Shown: positions 23,674 through 32,936 of the stretch, in pieces
Numbering within the stretch: the stretch's first letter is position 1
How the letters are laid out: the number at the start of each line of letters is the position of its first letter
NCBI GenBank assembly: GCA_023388175.1
Contig: JAEWGT010000013.1
Location: 48,927 to 112,926, forward strand
Source: Pseudomonadota bacterium
GTDB taxonomy: Bacteria > Pseudomonadota > Alphaproteobacteria > Rhizobiales > Devosiaceae
DNA: 64,000 nt
Direction: 5' to 3'
Position numbers and translations under genes: made by a program
The notes under the pieces: generated by a model
Databases searched by the model: none
Seen by the model: only the letters and a program-made list of their open reading frames with translations
Told to the model about the DNA's origin: nothing

Positions 23674-24345
23674 ATGCCCGGTCCCATGCCCACATTGCTT
23701 GACTACTTTCCGCCGACTGAACCCTACCTGAATGTCATCCATGTCGATGAGGATATTCTGGTGGTGGACAAGCAGTCTGGCCTGCTGAGCGTGCCGGGCA
23801 AAGATCCGAGCCTATGGGACTGCATAGAGTATCGCGCGCGCAGGACATATCCATCCGCCGGCATGTGCCATCGGCTGGACAAGGACACGTCGGGCGTACT
23901 GGTCCTGGCGCTCAACAAGCCAGCCCATGGCTTCATCGGCAGCCAGTTCGAACACCGCAAGACCACAAAACACTATGTGGCGCGCGTTTCAGGTATCATC
24001 GAGCAGGATAGCGGCCTCATCGACCTGCCTCTGGCAACCGACTGGCTGAACAAGCCGCGGCAGAGGGTGGATCACGACCATGGCCGCCCCGCCCAGACCG
24101 AATGGCAGGTCATCGAGCGCGAGGAAAAGGCCACGCGGGTCAAGCTGATCCCTCTCACCGGCCGCACCCATCAGCTCAGGGTTCACATGAAGGCATTGGG
24201 TCATGTGATTCTAGGCGATGCGTTTTATGCCGGGGCCGAAGACTTCGCAGCAGCCGACCGGCTACAGTTACACGCTGCGGAACTGGGCTTCACCCATCCG
24301 ACGACCAGAGAGTTCATGACGTTCACAGCGCCCGTGCCGTTCTGA
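23674..24345 (+). CDS. rluA: Pseudouridine synthase RluA
   Basis: A 223-residue enzyme that isomerises uridine to pseudouridine. The catalytic motif HRLDKDTSG gives D69, and GRTHQLRVHMKALGHVILGD is the conserved C-terminal motif. Overall sequence, including the opening PPTEPYLNVIHVDEDILVV, the LSVPGK segment and the absence of an S4 domain, resembles E. coli RluA, which modifies 23S rRNA U746 and tRNA U32. Dual specificity here is inferred. An AGGG lies before the first ATG; an ATG four codons later is possible. Confidence 0.9.
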   Translation: MPGPMPTLLDYFPPTEPYLNVIHVDEDILVVDKQSGLLSVPGKDPSLWDCIEYRARRTYPSAGMCHRLDKDTSGVLVLALNKPAHGFIGSQFEHRKTTKHYVARVSGIIEQDSGLIDLPLATDWLNKPRQRVDHDHGRPAQTEWQVIEREEKATRVKLIPLTGRTHQLRVHMKALGHVILGDAFYAGAEDFAAADRLQLHAAELGFTHPTTREFMTFTAPVPF

Positions 24346-24368
24346 CACTGGCCCGGGCCAGGACTGCG

Positions 24369-24653
24369 CTATTCTTGGCCGAGATAGCCCACTTCGATAC
24401 GCTGGAAGAGCGCGCCCTCTTTCATCGTATCGAGCCAGCGGCGGAAATCGGCAACATCCTTGAAACCGGCGCGCTGCGCTTCGCCTTCCGTGACGTCGTC
24501 GGGGCTCATGTCGGTCACGGATTTGATCGCCAGCAGCCCAACCTTGGTCTTCAGCGTGCCGCCTGCCTTGACGGTGGGCCGGTTCCAGCGCCGGAAAATA
24601 AGGTCCACCTTGCCAGCTTTGATGTCTTCGAGCAGATCGCGCTTGAGCAACAT
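24369..24653 (-). CDS. ASCH-like domain protein
   Basis: A 94-residue protein matching the ASCH/PUA-like beta barrel: LLKRDLLEDIKAGKVDLIFRRW then a GGTLKTKVGLLAIKSVTDM core. ASCH proteins are thought to bind RNA. Its ATG shares a base with the ridA stop codon, so the two are translationally coupled. No biochemical role can be assigned. Confidence 0.75.
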   Translation of the reverse strand: MLLKRDLLEDIKAGKVDLIFRRWNRPTVKAGGTLKTKVGLLAIKSVTDMSPDDVTEGEAQRAGFKDVADFRRWLDTMKEGALFQRIEVGYLGQE

Positions 24654-25033
24654 CAGTCGAGGACTCCCTGTGCGGTGATCTCGATGCGCAGCCCCTTGGC
24701 CAGCAATTCCTTGACCACCACCGTCGCGCGCACCGGATAGGGCTGCGCCGTAAAGAATTCACGATAGACTGCATTCATGCCGGGCGCATCGGCACTGTCG
24801 ACGAGAAAAATCTGCACCATGGCCAGGTTGGCCAGCGTACCGCCAGCGGCCTTGATAGCAATATCGAGATTCTGGATACAACGCCGCGCCTGCGCCTCTA
24901 TCCCGCCCTCGACGATCTCACCCGTCACAGGATCTTCAGCGATAGCCACAAGCCAAACATGCTTGCCTGCCCGCACCGCATCATTGATAGGCGCGGACGA
25001 AGGCGCAATGCCGGTTTCGATACGTTCGATCAT
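24653..25033 (-). CDS. RidA family protein
   Basis: A 126-residue trimeric protein of the YjgF/YER057c/UK114 superfamily. Members hydrolyse reactive imine/enamine intermediates. The substrate-binding arginine lies in YPVRATVVVKELLAKG, and the following glutamate in RIEITA is conserved. It may be a close RidA paralogue rather than RidA itself. GGAAGA before the ATG falls within the 16 bases that separate it from the tRNA-Leu gene, and the next gene (ASCH) overlaps it by one base. Confidence 0.9.
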   Translation of the reverse strand: MIERIETGIAPSSAPINDAVRAGKHVWLVAIAEDPVTGEIVEGGIEAQARRCIQNLDIAIKAAGGTLANLAMVQIFLVDSADAPGMNAVYREFFTAQPYPVRATVVVKELLAKGLRIEITAQGVLD

Positions 25034-25049
25034 CTTGTCTTCCAGATAA

Positions 25050-25133
25050 TGGTGCGGGCGGCGGGGCTCGAACCCGCATGCCTATCGGCGAGGGATTTTA
25101 AGTCCCTTGTGTCTACCATTTCACCACGCCCGC
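25050..25133 (-). tRNA. tRNA-Leu (anticodon UAA)
   Basis: Read on the minus strand: acceptor arm GCGGGCG pairs with CGCCCGC followed by discriminator A and an encoded CCA. The D-arm (TGGTGAAATGGTAGACAC), the anticodon stem-loop GGGACTTAAAATCCC with anticodon TAA, a long variable arm (CTCGCCGATAGGCAT region) and the T-loop GGGTTCGAGCCCC are all present. The class II length of 84 fits leucine. It starts 10 bases after gpt ends and ends 16 bases before ridA, all on the same strand. Confidence 0.97.
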
Positions 25134-25143
25134 CAGCGTGAGG

Positions 25144-25641
25144 TCAGTCTGTGCCGCCAGAGATCGGCGCCACATAGGCCACGTCGAGATCCCACGGGAA
25201 GAAAATCCAGGTATCCTGGCTCACCTCGGTGATGAAGGTATCGACCATCTCCCGGCCCTTGGGCTTGGCATAGACGGTGGCGAAATGCGCGCCGGGCAGC
25301 ATTTCGCGGACGACGCGGGCCGTGTTGCCGGTATCGACCAGGTCGTCGACGATCAGGATTTTGCCGCCACTTTTTGCGAGCTCAAGAACCGGCTGGCTGA
25401 TTTCCTTGAGCACCTTGATACCGCTCTGGTTCTGATGGTCATAGCTCTTGCAGGCGACGGTTTCGACCGTACGGATATTGAGCTCGCGGGCCACGATGGC
25501 AGCCGGCACCAAGCCCCCACGCGCAATGGCAACGACGGCATCGAACGGACCAAGGCTGGTCAGACGCCATGCCAATGCGCGGCTGTCCCGGTGAAACTGG
25601 TCCCAGGTGACGGGAAAAGACTTCTGGTTATTTGTGCTCAA
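25144..25641 (-). CDS. gpt: Xanthine-guanine phosphoribosyltransferase
   Basis: A 165-residue purine salvage enzyme that joins xanthine or guanine to PRPP. The PRPP motif [17 protein letters not shown] is at about 95-111, and [12 protein letters not shown] binds pyrophosphate. The start is a TTG ([19 protein letters not shown]) with AGGAG eight bases upstream; a frame from a more distant ATG would add an unsupported 21-residue extension. tRNA-Leu follows after 10 bases and may share the transcript. Confidence 0.92.
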   Translation of the reverse strand: MSTNNQKSFPVTWDQFHRDSRALAWRLTSLGPFDAVVAIARGGLVPAAIVARELNIRTVETVACKSYDHQNQSGIKVLKEISQPVLELAKSGGKILIVDDLVDTGNTARVVREMLPGAHFATVYAKPKGREMVDTFITEVSQDTWIFFPWDLDVAYVAPISGGTD

Positions 25642-25689
25642 AACCTGCTCTCCTGCCGAGCGCGCTATGTCGTGAAGGGTGAGTGCCTG

Positions 25690-25745
25690 GAGTGTTTCCA
25701 GCAAAAGTGGCTGACACTTCTGCGGTTCGAAAACGCGACGGAAAA
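25690..25745. repeat. Rhizobiales-type intergenic palindromic repeat, copy 2
   Basis: Related to the element at 13333-13386: GAGTGTTTCCAGCAAAAGTG, a CACTTCTGCGGTTCG centre and GAAAACGCGACGGAAAA. The same nested pairing (GTTTCC with GAAAAC, CAAAAGTG with CACTTCTG) is retained with a few differences. It lies between gpt and the cinA-like gene. Confidence 0.6.
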
Positions 25746-25815
25746 TGCTCTAGCAAAACATGGAGCCCGCGCCAATTCCGCGCCCGCGATTTCCCGGAAT
25801 TACCGCCGCATAATC

Positions 25816-26592
25816 TCAATAGGCATCGTCCGGCAGGGCGATCCCCGCTTTGCGATGCGCTTCGGTGACCATTTCGCGCACCTTGCCCGCCGCTTCTTCC
25901 AGCCGGGCTGGGTCGGAAGAGCGCAAGACCAGTTCCGTCATCACCCGGCTTTGTCCCATCTGCGGATAGGAGCCCATCTTGACGTCGGGATATTGCTCTT
26001 GCAGCGCAGCCAGCGGGCCACCCAAAGTTCCCTCGCCGACTGCGGCCTTGACGGCCACGGACATAACCTTCTTGCCGCCCTTGAGGGTCGGCGCGAGCGC
26101 TTCAAGCATGGACCGCATGATCACCGGCACGCCTGCCATGACATGAACATTCTCAATACGGAAACCCGGCGCAGCACTGACCGAATTGACGATGAGGTCG
26201 GCGCCTTCGGGAATGCGGGCCATGCGCTGCCGGGCTTCGTTGACCTCGGTGCCGGTCTGTTTCCAGCGCGCTTCGAGCATGGCGCGCGCCTGCGCATTGA
26301 TCGGCAGGGCCACGCCGAAGGCCGTGGCAATGGCATCGGCGGTAATGTCGTCATGGGTGGGCCCGATTCCACCGGAGGTAAAGACATAGGTGCAACGGGC
26401 GCGTAGCGCATTCACCGCCTCGACAATGGCCTCCATCTCATCGGAAACGACGCGCACTTCGATGAGGTCAATCCCAAGATCGGTGCAGAAATCGGCGACG
26501 GCGCCAATATTGACGTCCTTGGTGCGGCCGGAAAGAATTTCATCGCCGATGACGATCATTCCGGCGGTGACGCGAATATCTGGCTGGGTCAT
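25816..26592 (-). CDS. Molybdopterin-binding (CinA N-terminal/MoCF) domain protein
   Basis: A 258-residue protein with a single MoCF_biosynth domain: GMIVIGDEILSGRTKDVN at the N-terminus and TSGGIGPTHDDITADAIA are hallmarks. It matches the N-terminal half of CinA; the C-terminal nicotinamide-nucleotide amidase domain is absent. CinA-type N-terminal domains can hydrolyse ADP-ribose. The ATG at 26592 (MTQPDIRV) starts just before the domain and is preferred to the longer frame. It is divergent from map. Confidence 0.9.
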   Translation of the reverse strand: MTQPDIRVTAGMIVIGDEILSGRTKDVNIGAVADFCTDLGIDLIEVRVVSDEMEAIVEAVNALRARCTYVFTSGGIGPTHDDITADAIATAFGVALPINAQARAMLEARWKQTGTEVNEARQRMARIPEGADLIVNSVSAAPGFRIENVHVMAGVPVIMRSMLEALAPTLKGGKKVMSVAVKAAVGEGTLGGPLAALQEQYPDVKMGSYPQMGQSRVMTELVLRSSDPARLEEAAGKVREMVTEAHRKAGIALPDDAY

Positions 26593-26710
26593 GGTTTGGG
26601 GTCCGATAGGGGCTCCTTTGGATGCCCTGCCAGACAAAGCCGAGTCAAGCCGCCCTTCGGCCTTCCAATAATCCGTCCAAACCCCTATTTTGCCCGGCAG
26701 GAGACCATTC

Positions 26711-27547
26711 ATGATCACTTATGTCGACGCAACCAGCAAAGCCCGCCGCACCCACGGGGTCATCCCGCTGCATGGCGAGGAAGGTTTTGAGGGCATGCGC
26801 AGGGCCGGCGCCCTTACCGCGCAGGCGCTGGATATCCTGACCGAATATGCCGAGGCTGGCGTTACCACGGCCAAGATCGACCAGATTGCCTACGAGTTTG
26901 CGCGCGACAACGGAGCCGTTCCGGCAACGATTTTCTACAAGGGATATCGCCACTCCCTCTGCACCTCGATCAACCATGTCGTCTGCCATGGCATTCCCGA
27001 CGAGCGGCCGCTGCGCGATGGCGATATCGTCAATATCGACCTCACTCTGGTGGTCGATGGCTGGCATGGCGATTCGAGCCGCATGTATCCGATCGGCGAG
27101 ATTTCCCGCAAAGCCGAGCGGCTGATTGAAATCACCTATCAGGGGCTTGAGGCCGGCATAGCTGCGGCAACGCCCGGCAATACGACCGGCGACATAGGCG
27201 CTGCCATTCAGGCGATCGCAGAAGCCGAGCGCATGAGTGTGGTGCGCGACTTTGTCGGACATGGACTGGGCCGCCTGTTCCACGATGAGCCCAATATCCT
27301 CCACTTCGGCACACCCGGCACTGGCGTGCCGCTCAAGCCGGGAATGATTTTCACTATCGAGCCGATGATCAATCTGGGGCGCCCCCATGTGAAAATCCTC
27401 TCCGATGGCTGGACGGCCGTAACGCGTGACCGCACGCTCTCCTCGCAATGTGAGCATTCCATCGGCATTACTGAAACCGGCTGCGAGATTTTCACCCAAT
27501 CGCCCGGCGGTCTGTTCAATCCACTGGCGAGCCGGTCGGCAGCGTGA
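26711..27547 (+). CDS. map: Methionine aminopeptidase, type I
   Basis: A 278-residue dimetal enzyme that removes N-terminal Met from nascent proteins. The metal ligands are spread over the pita-bread fold: [20 protein letters not shown] (Asp), [10 protein letters not shown] (Asp), [13 protein letters not shown] (His), FTIEPMI (Glu) and the final EHSIGIT (Glu). The start follows a perfect AGGAG seven bases upstream; a frame with a few extra codons is unlikely. Its stop overlaps the radC start (GTGA), an order common in alphaproteobacteria. Confidence 0.96.
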   Translation: MITYVDATSKARRTHGVIPLHGEEGFEGMRRAGALTAQALDILTEYAEAGVTTAKIDQIAYEFARDNGAVPATIFYKGYRHSLCTSINHVVCHGIPDERPLRDGDIVNIDLTLVVDGWHGDSSRMYPIGEISRKAERLIEITYQGLEAGIAAATPGNTTGDIGAAIQAIAEAERMSVVRDFVGHGLGRLFHDEPNILHFGTPGTGVPLKPGMIFTIEPMINLGRPHVKILSDGWTAVTRDRTLSSQCEHSIGITETGCEIFTQSPGGLFNPLASRSAA

Positions 27548-28266
27548 CGAAAAAGCCCGACAGCCCAGAAACAGGCATGGCCGAGGCGCTGAAACCGCAC
27601 TATCTCGGTCACCGGGAACGCGCACGGGAGCGTTTCAACACGGTTGGCAGCGAAGCGCTGGCCGATTACGAACTGCTGGAATTGCTGCTGCATATCCTCC
27701 TGCCCCAGCGCGACACCAAGGCTCTGGCCAAGGATTTACTCGCCCAGTTCGGGTCGTTCTCCGCAGTCCTTGGCGCCTCCCCCGCCCGCCTGGCCGAGGT
27801 CAAGGGACTGGGGCAGACTTCGATTACCAATCTCAAGGTCATACAGGCCGTGGCTCAGCGCTATGGCCGCGACCAGATCGACCGTGACCAGCCCATTCTG
27901 GCGTCATGGTCGCAGTTGATTGATTATTGCCGCCGCCAGATGGCCTATGAAACCATCGAGCAGTTCCGCATCCTGTTTCTCGACAAGAAGAACCGCCTCA
28001 TTGCTGATGAAGTGCAGCAGGTCGGCACTGTTGACCACACACCGGTCTATCCGCGCGAAGTGATCAGGCGGTCGCTGGAATTGTCGGCGACGGCCCTGAT
28101 CCTCGTCCACAATCACCCATCGGGCGACCCCGCGCCGTCATCGGCCGATGTGCGCATGACCCGCGAGATTGCCGACATCGCCAAGCCGCTCGGCATTGTG
28201 CTGCATGATCACATCATCATCGGCAAGTCCGGTCACGCCTCGCTGCGCGGCCTAAAGCTCATTTAG
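27544..28266 (+). CDS. radC: RadC family JAB-domain protein
   Basis: A 240-residue protein with an N-terminal helix-hairpin-helix region (about 30-95, with [10 protein letters not shown] and [10 protein letters not shown]) and a C-terminal JAB/MPN metal-binding domain. The metal signature is [14 protein letters not shown] at about 181-194 with the Glu in the preceding strand. RadC was named for DNA repair, but its role is disputed. The GTG start overlaps the map stop, so the two are coupled. Its last 15 bases overlap the convergent acetyltransferase gene. Confidence 0.94.
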   Translation: MTKKPDSPETGMAEALKPHYLGHRERARERFNTVGSEALADYELLELLLHILLPQRDTKALAKDLLAQFGSFSAVLGASPARLAEVKGLGQTSITNLKVIQAVAQRYGRDQIDRDQPILASWSQLIDYCRRQMAYETIEQFRILFLDKKNRLIADEVQQVGTVDHTPVYPREVIRRSLELSATALILVHNHPSGDPAPSSADVRMTREIADIAKPLGIVLHDHIIIGKSGHASLRGLKLI

Positions 28267-29481
28267 CTTTCCAGTGCTGCGCAGCCGGTCGCCGGCCTGC
28301 TGCAATCCCCGCAGCACTTTCTTCACCGCCGGATTTGCCTTGGCCCACAGGCGCAGTCTCTGCCAGGCGCTATGGGCCTCGACCACCACCTCGCCCAGCG
28401 GCGTCAGGCTGATATAATGATGGCGCAGTTGCGTCTGCACATTGCACCAATGCCGCTTTTCATCGGTATAGCCAGCGCCCATGTCGAAGACCTGAAAGCC
28501 GGAGTCGAAGACATTCTGCATCACGCGCAACAGGCATTGCTTGCCCGGCGAGCCGCCCTGTATCCGCGCGCAATCGCTCATTGATGAGATGAGGCAGAAC
28601 ATGCGATCGCCATGCACGATATTATAGCGCACGGCGACCACCGCTCCATCGAGCCGGAGCACATGCAGGCGCACATCGATGCCCGAATCCTGCTCCATGG
28701 CTTCATGGTAGAAGCCTATGAGATCGTCCTCCACGAAACAGTCGCGGATACCCTGCGCCTGAAAGCGCTCCGAGCGCTGGCGGAACATGGTATCGATCAC
28801 CTCATGGGCAACGGCCGGGTCGGTAACCTCCTCGAAGCTCACCTCGCCCATGGCGGCAAGCCGGTCCCCCTGCTGCCGGTCATGCTTGCGGCGTGAACGG
28901 CTGCGCTGTTCGGTATCGCATTGGGCCCAGGACGAAAATTGCGCCCGGTAAAGCGTTTCTGTGTCGAGCGAGGTCCCCAACTCGCTGAACAGATCGGATT
29001 GACCCTCTGTCGCGCCCGGGATTGATCGCAGATAGACCAGCCCGGCGCCCGAAAGCTGTCCGGTCATCGTTTCCCAGAGCCGTTTTCGTCCAGTCGCACC
29101 AAGCGCTGCAAGCCGTGCAACATCGGCCACCGGCGTATAGCAACCGGCGTTGGAGCCCGGAAACCAGGTGAAGACCCTGATACCCCAGACCCGCTTGAGA
29201 TGCAGCGGCAGGATGGCCACAACCTGTCCGTCTACTTCGCCAACGACATAGCGCTGGTCACTGGCAGGAATGTTGCGATTGCGCACCCAGAGGCGAATGA
29301 AGTCATAGCTCTGTCCGGGCGATTCGATGGACGCCGTAAGCTGACGCCACGCGGCTTCCACCTCCTCAATTCTGGTTGTGACACGGGCGCTGATGGCTGC
29401 GCGCACGTCGGATGACCCGAGCGCCACGACTGACGCAAAGCCGTCCACCGCTCCATCTATGATATGGCTGCTCGCACTCAC
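28252..29481 (-). CDS. CelD/BcsL-like GNAT acetyltransferase (Acetyltransf_6)
   Basis: A 409-residue protein with two GNAT-like halves. The segment [13 protein letters not shown] and the later [19 protein letters not shown] then [15 protein letters not shown] match the CelD/BcsL family, linked to cellulose or other polysaccharide biosynthesis in Rhizobiales. A possible acyl-donor fold is at about 200-370. It has no signal peptide, and no neighbouring polysaccharide genes were seen, so the substrate is open. It converges on radC with a 15-base overlap. Confidence 0.85.
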   Translation of the reverse strand: MSASSHIIDGAVDGFASVVALGSSDVRAAISARVTTRIEEVEAAWRQLTASIESPGQSYDFIRLWVRNRNIPASDQRYVVGEVDGQVVAILPLHLKRVWGIRVFTWFPGSNAGCYTPVADVARLAALGATGRKRLWETMTGQLSGAGLVYLRSIPGATEGQSDLFSELGTSLDTETLYRAQFSSWAQCDTEQRSRSRRKHDRQQGDRLAAMGEVSFEEVTDPAVAHEVIDTMFRQRSERFQAQGIRDCFVEDDLIGFYHEAMEQDSGIDVRLHVLRLDGAVVAVRYNIVHGDRMFCLISSMSDCARIQGGSPGKQCLLRVMQNVFDSGFQVFDMGAGYTDEKRHWCNVQTQLRHHYISLTPLGEVVVEAHSAWQRLRLWAKANPAVKKVLRGLQQAGDRLRSTGKLNEL

Positions 29482-29610
29482 CGCTGTCCGCCCCCCGTGC
29501 CCGAAATCGTTGCCACCTTCACCCCCGAGGGTAAATCAGCTCTGAAAATTGGCGCGCAATAGCGGTTTGGCCCCGGGAAAATCCCCTGAAGGTTAACGTC
29601 GGCTTCTCGG

Positions 29611-30348
29611 TCAGCCGAAGGTTGCAAGCACTGGGAAGGTTTCGAGGAACCAGTAGGAAATGCGGGTAAAATTGCCCGTCAGGAACAGCACGCCGGTCAA
29701 GACCAGCAGGCCGCCCATGACCTTTTCCACCGTACCGAGATGCTTCTTGAAACCCTGGAAGAATGTGAGGAACGGCCCCACGGCGATACCCGCCAGGAAG
29801 AAAGGAATGCCCAGCCCCAAAGAATAGAGGCCGAGCAACGATGCGCCTTCCCAAGCGGTGTCGCGGCTCGCCGCCACCGAAAGAATGGCAGCCAGGACCG
29901 GGCCGATGCAGGGCGTCCAGCCAATGGCGAATGCCAGACCCAGCAGAAAGCCGCCCAGCGGTCCAGACGCCACGCCGGGGCCGTTGTGTCGCAATTGCCG
30001 GTCCAGAAAGCCGATCCTGTACACGCCCAGAAAATGCAGGCCCATGGCGATGATCACCGCGCCTGCAACGGGCGTCAGAACAGGCAGGAGCTGACGGAAC
30101 ACCTGTCCGAAAGCCGTCGCCGTCGCGCCAAGGGCCACGAACACGACGGTAAAGCCGAGAATGAAGAAAATCGAGGTCGCGGCAACGCGAAGCTGCAACC
30201 GGCCACCGACGCTGGCAGACTCAGCCCGCAACTGGTCGTAGCTCGCCCCGCTCATATAGGTCAGGTAAGGCGGCACCAGCGGCAGCACGCAGGGGCTGAG
30301 AAAACTCAAAACGCCTGCGCCGATGACCAAAGGCAGGGAAAATTCCAA
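29611..30348 (-). CDS. ccdA: Cytochrome c biogenesis protein CcdA
   Basis: A 245-residue membrane protein with six helices that carries reducing equivalents from cytoplasmic thioredoxin to periplasmic thiols, for example for cytochrome c maturation. The two redox cysteines are in LSPCVLPLVPPYLTYM (about residue 20) and WTPCIGPVLAAIL (about 147). AAGGAG precedes the ATG at a slightly long distance. It is alone; no other cytochrome c maturation gene is in the window, so its partner thiol-disulphide protein must be elsewhere. Confidence 0.92.
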   Translation of the reverse strand: MEFSLPLVIGAGVLSFLSPCVLPLVPPYLTYMSGASYDQLRAESASVGGRLQLRVAATSIFFILGFTVVFVALGATATAFGQVFRQLLPVLTPVAGAVIIAMGLHFLGVYRIGFLDRQLRHNGPGVASGPLGGFLLGLAFAIGWTPCIGPVLAAILSVAASRDTAWEGASLLGLYSLGLGIPFFLAGIAVGPFLTFFQGFKKHLGTVEKVMGGLLVLTGVLFLTGNFTRISYWFLETFPVLATFG

Positions 30349-30534
30349 AGCGACGCTCCTTGCTGGCCCCTGTTTAGCGTCTGCACCTCACAAAGCAATG
30401 AGCCGCAGCGTCGCATCGCGGCGATGTGAGCATGCGGCAAGAACACGTTAACCAGCCCGGCCATCCGCCGGCACGGATTAACCGCAGGTTCTGATCCCGA
30501 TCCTAGAGTGACCGGCAAAGGGATCAGGACAGCC

Positions 30535-31716
30535 ATGACTGCGGTTTTCATTCTGGGAATCAACATGTTTGTTGCCGCGGTGTTTGCCACCGCCTTCGGC
30601 GTTGTCGCGGCAACAATCCGCACGTCTCGCGGCGCACAATGGATGGCCGCCGGATATAGCGTTGGCGTCTTCTATGTCCTGATCCAGTTTGTTTCGGCGG
30701 CTTTTGGCGACCAGCTGCTGCTCAACAGCATTTCATTCGTGACCTATCTCGTTGCCGTGGCCCTCTGCGTCGTTGGCGTATCGCACCATTATCGCGTCAG
30801 GCCACCGCTGCGCAGCATCTTGCTGATCCTGGGCCTGTGCACGCTGTTCGCCCCCGCCTTTGTCATCGCCTATGACCAGTCCCTCTGGGGCGTGGCACTG
30901 TATCAGATGACCTATGCCGCAATGCAGATGCTGTGTTTCTGGGTGATCCTGCGCTCGGGACAGCGCAAACCGCTCGATATTCTGCTTCTTGCCTTGCAGG
31001 TGATAACCTCCCTCACCTATCCGCTGCGGCCACTTCTGGGCATTTTTGTCGGCGAACCCGGCCGCGCGGATGCCTACATTGCCTCGACCTATGCCGCCGT
31101 TTCCCAGACCATCGGTGCCGTTTCGCTGGTCTCCCTGGCGCTCGTGCTGCTGTTGGTGATCATGCGCGACAACAATGCCGAGATGCAGAAACATTCGGAA
31201 ACCGACCTGCTTTCCGGCGCACTGAACCGGCGCGGCTTTGAAACCTATGCCGATATCGCACTGACCGAAGCAGCAGCGACCGGCACAACACTCACCATGA
31301 TTGTCACCGATCTCGATCACTTCAAAACCATCAACGACAATTTCGGACACGCCGCCGGCGACAGGGTGATCGCCGCCTTTGCCGGCGTGCTGAAAGAGGT
31401 AGCACCGGAAAACGCAATCGTCGGTCGCCTGGGCGGCGAAGAATTTGCCGTCATCCTCGCCGGAATGCCGCTGGCAGCCGCGCGCCTCTATGCGGAAACG
31501 GCTCGCGTCACATTCGCCAATCTGGAAACGCACGGCGTGCCGCAAGCCGTTTCCGCTTCATTCGGCGTCGCAGAACTGGCCGCGGATGAGGGCCTGGCAG
31601 AAATCCTGCGCCGGGCCGATACGGCACTCTATGCCGCCAAAGCAGCAGGCAGAAATCGGGTTTGCAGTGGCATGGAAGGCTTCGACAAGCCTGTACCGGC
31701 AAACAACGCCGCCTGA
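30535..31716 (+). CDS. Membrane-bound diguanylate cyclase (GGDEF)
   Basis: A 393-residue protein: about seven N-terminal membrane helices (residues 5-215) without a known sensor name, then a GGDEF domain (about 225-375). The active site is GGEEF, the substrate contacts [18 protein letters not shown] and the C-terminal [16 protein letters not shown] are intact, so c-di-GMP synthesis is expected. The inhibitory I-site (RxxD before GGEEF) is absent, so product inhibition through that site is not expected. The ATG at 30535 follows AGGAC; the earlier GTG is less likely. rpe follows about 90 bases later. Confidence 0.9.
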   Translation: MTAVFILGINMFVAAVFATAFGVVAATIRTSRGAQWMAAGYSVGVFYVLIQFVSAAFGDQLLLNSISFVTYLVAVALCVVGVSHHYRVRPPLRSILLILGLCTLFAPAFVIAYDQSLWGVALYQMTYAAMQMLCFWVILRSGQRKPLDILLLALQVITSLTYPLRPLLGIFVGEPGRADAYIASTYAAVSQTIGAVSLVSLALVLLLVIMRDNNAEMQKHSETDLLSGALNRRGFETYADIALTEAAATGTTLTMIVTDLDHFKTINDNFGHAAGDRVIAAFAGVLKEVAPENAIVGRLGGEEFAVILAGMPLAAARLYAETARVTFANLETHGVPQAVSASFGVAELAADEGLAEILRRADTALYAAKAAGRNRVCSGMEGFDKPVPANNAA

Positions 31717-31805
31717 ACCTGTCAATTGCACCGCCCTTGCAGCCCGTCATGGGCGCCCCTATAGCTGGCCGCAAGCCATATCCCGACATCGGCAAAGGTG
31801 CTTTC

Positions 31806-32486
31806 ATGTCCGTCCGTCCGCTGCGCATCGCTCCTTCCATCCTCTCAGCCGATTTTGCCCGGCTGGGCGACGAAGTGAAGGCAATTGCCGACGCCGGCGC
31901 CGACTATATCCATGTCGATGTGATGGATGGGCATTTCGTGCCCAATATCTCGTTCGGCGCACCGATCATGAAAGCCGTGCGCAGCGTGACGGACAAGGTC
32001 TTCGACGTCCATCTCATGATCGCGCCGACCGATCCATACCTTGCCGATTTCGCCCATGGCGGCGCCGACATCATCACCGTCCATGCCGAAGCGGGCCCGC
32101 ATCTGCATCGCTCGCTGCAAGCGATCCGTGCGCTGGGCAAGAAGGCTGGCGTGGCACTGAATCCCGCAACGCAGGTTTCTGCGATCCAGCATGTAATCGA
32201 CGATTGCGACCTCGTTCTGGTGATGAGCGTCAATCCCGGCTTCGGCGGCCAGAGCTTCATTCCCGAAAGCATCAGCAAGATCCGTCAGGCCAGGGCGCTG
32301 ATCGGCGCTCGGGACATCGACCTTGAGGTCGATGGCGGCGTTACTGCCGCAAATGCTGGAGAGATCGTTGCGGCCGGCGCCAATGTGCTGGTCGCAGGCT
32401 CGGCGATCTATGGCGGCAACGATCCCGCAACCTATGCCAGCCGCATCAAGGCGATACGGGATGCAGCGACTGGTCTCGTCGCCTAA
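31806..32486 (+). CDS. rpe: Ribulose-phosphate 3-epimerase
   Basis: A 226-residue TIM-barrel enzyme interconverting ribulose 5-phosphate and xylulose 5-phosphate. [32 protein letters not shown] (metal His and Asp) and [10 protein letters not shown] (phosphate loop) are all intact; EVDGGV is the second Asp motif. The ATG at 31806 is the family start and has AAAGGTG upstream; the frame is open far upstream. Its TAA overlaps the stop of the convergent PilZ gene by four bases. Confidence 0.96.
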   Translation: MSVRPLRIAPSILSADFARLGDEVKAIADAGADYIHVDVMDGHFVPNISFGAPIMKAVRSVTDKVFDVHLMIAPTDPYLADFAHGGADIITVHAEAGPHLHRSLQAIRALGKKAGVALNPATQVSAIQHVIDDCDLVLVMSVNPGFGGQSFIPESISKIRQARALIGARDIDLEVDGGVTAANAGEIVAAGANVLVAGSAIYGGNDPATYASRIKAIRDAATGLVA

Positions 32487-32740
32487 CCCTCGCCAGGCAT
32501 TGAGAACCGTAGCCCGGCCGACCGGCTGGCTTGCCAGGCGACCTGAAACGGCTCCATCCGGTGGTCGAAGAGAATATAGCCCTCCTCTCCGATCACGGCC
32601 TCTCGGTCGAGCCGGATGCGCAACCCGCTGTCAGACATGTCCAGAATGATGGCAAAGGCCCGGATAAGCCCGTCGCCCCAGACGACGATTGCCCTTGTAT
32701 TGACGACTTTTCGATCTGCGCTGCGACGTTCTCTGACCAT
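32483..32740 (-). CDS. Single-domain PilZ protein
   Basis: An 85-residue protein that is almost only a PilZ fold: [11 protein letters not shown] at the N-terminus supplies the arginines (RxxxR) and DMSDSGLRI the D-x-S-x-x-G motif. It may therefore bind c-di-GMP. The start at 32740 has a weak purine sequence; an in-frame upstream extension of 66 residues is not supported. It converges with rpe, overlapping by four bases. The nearby GGDEF gene could supply c-di-GMP, but no direct link is visible. Confidence 0.75.
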   Translation of the reverse strand: MVRERRSADRKVVNTRAIVVWGDGLIRAFAIILDMSDSGLRIRLDREAVIGEEGYILFDHRMEPFQVAWQASRSAGLRFSMPGEG

Positions 32741-32936
32741 GCCTACGATCTGGTCCGAGTCGCCAAACAACAGCCTAACCGAAACGTTAAAATGCGATCT
32801 TTCACAACAGCCATGAACCCCGTGCAGGTCATGTTTGGGCTGGTCCTCGGCAACGCAGCACTGTAGTGAAAGTCCGAAAACGGCAGTGGACGCGCTGCCC
32901 ACCTGAATCAAACTCTGACCTATCAAGGCTAAACCC

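Noticed and set aside
24653..25033. RidA read as a toxin or antitoxin component because it is coupled to an ASCH protein
   Set aside because: Both are common stand-alone housekeeping-type families; nothing in sequence supports a toxin-antitoxin role.
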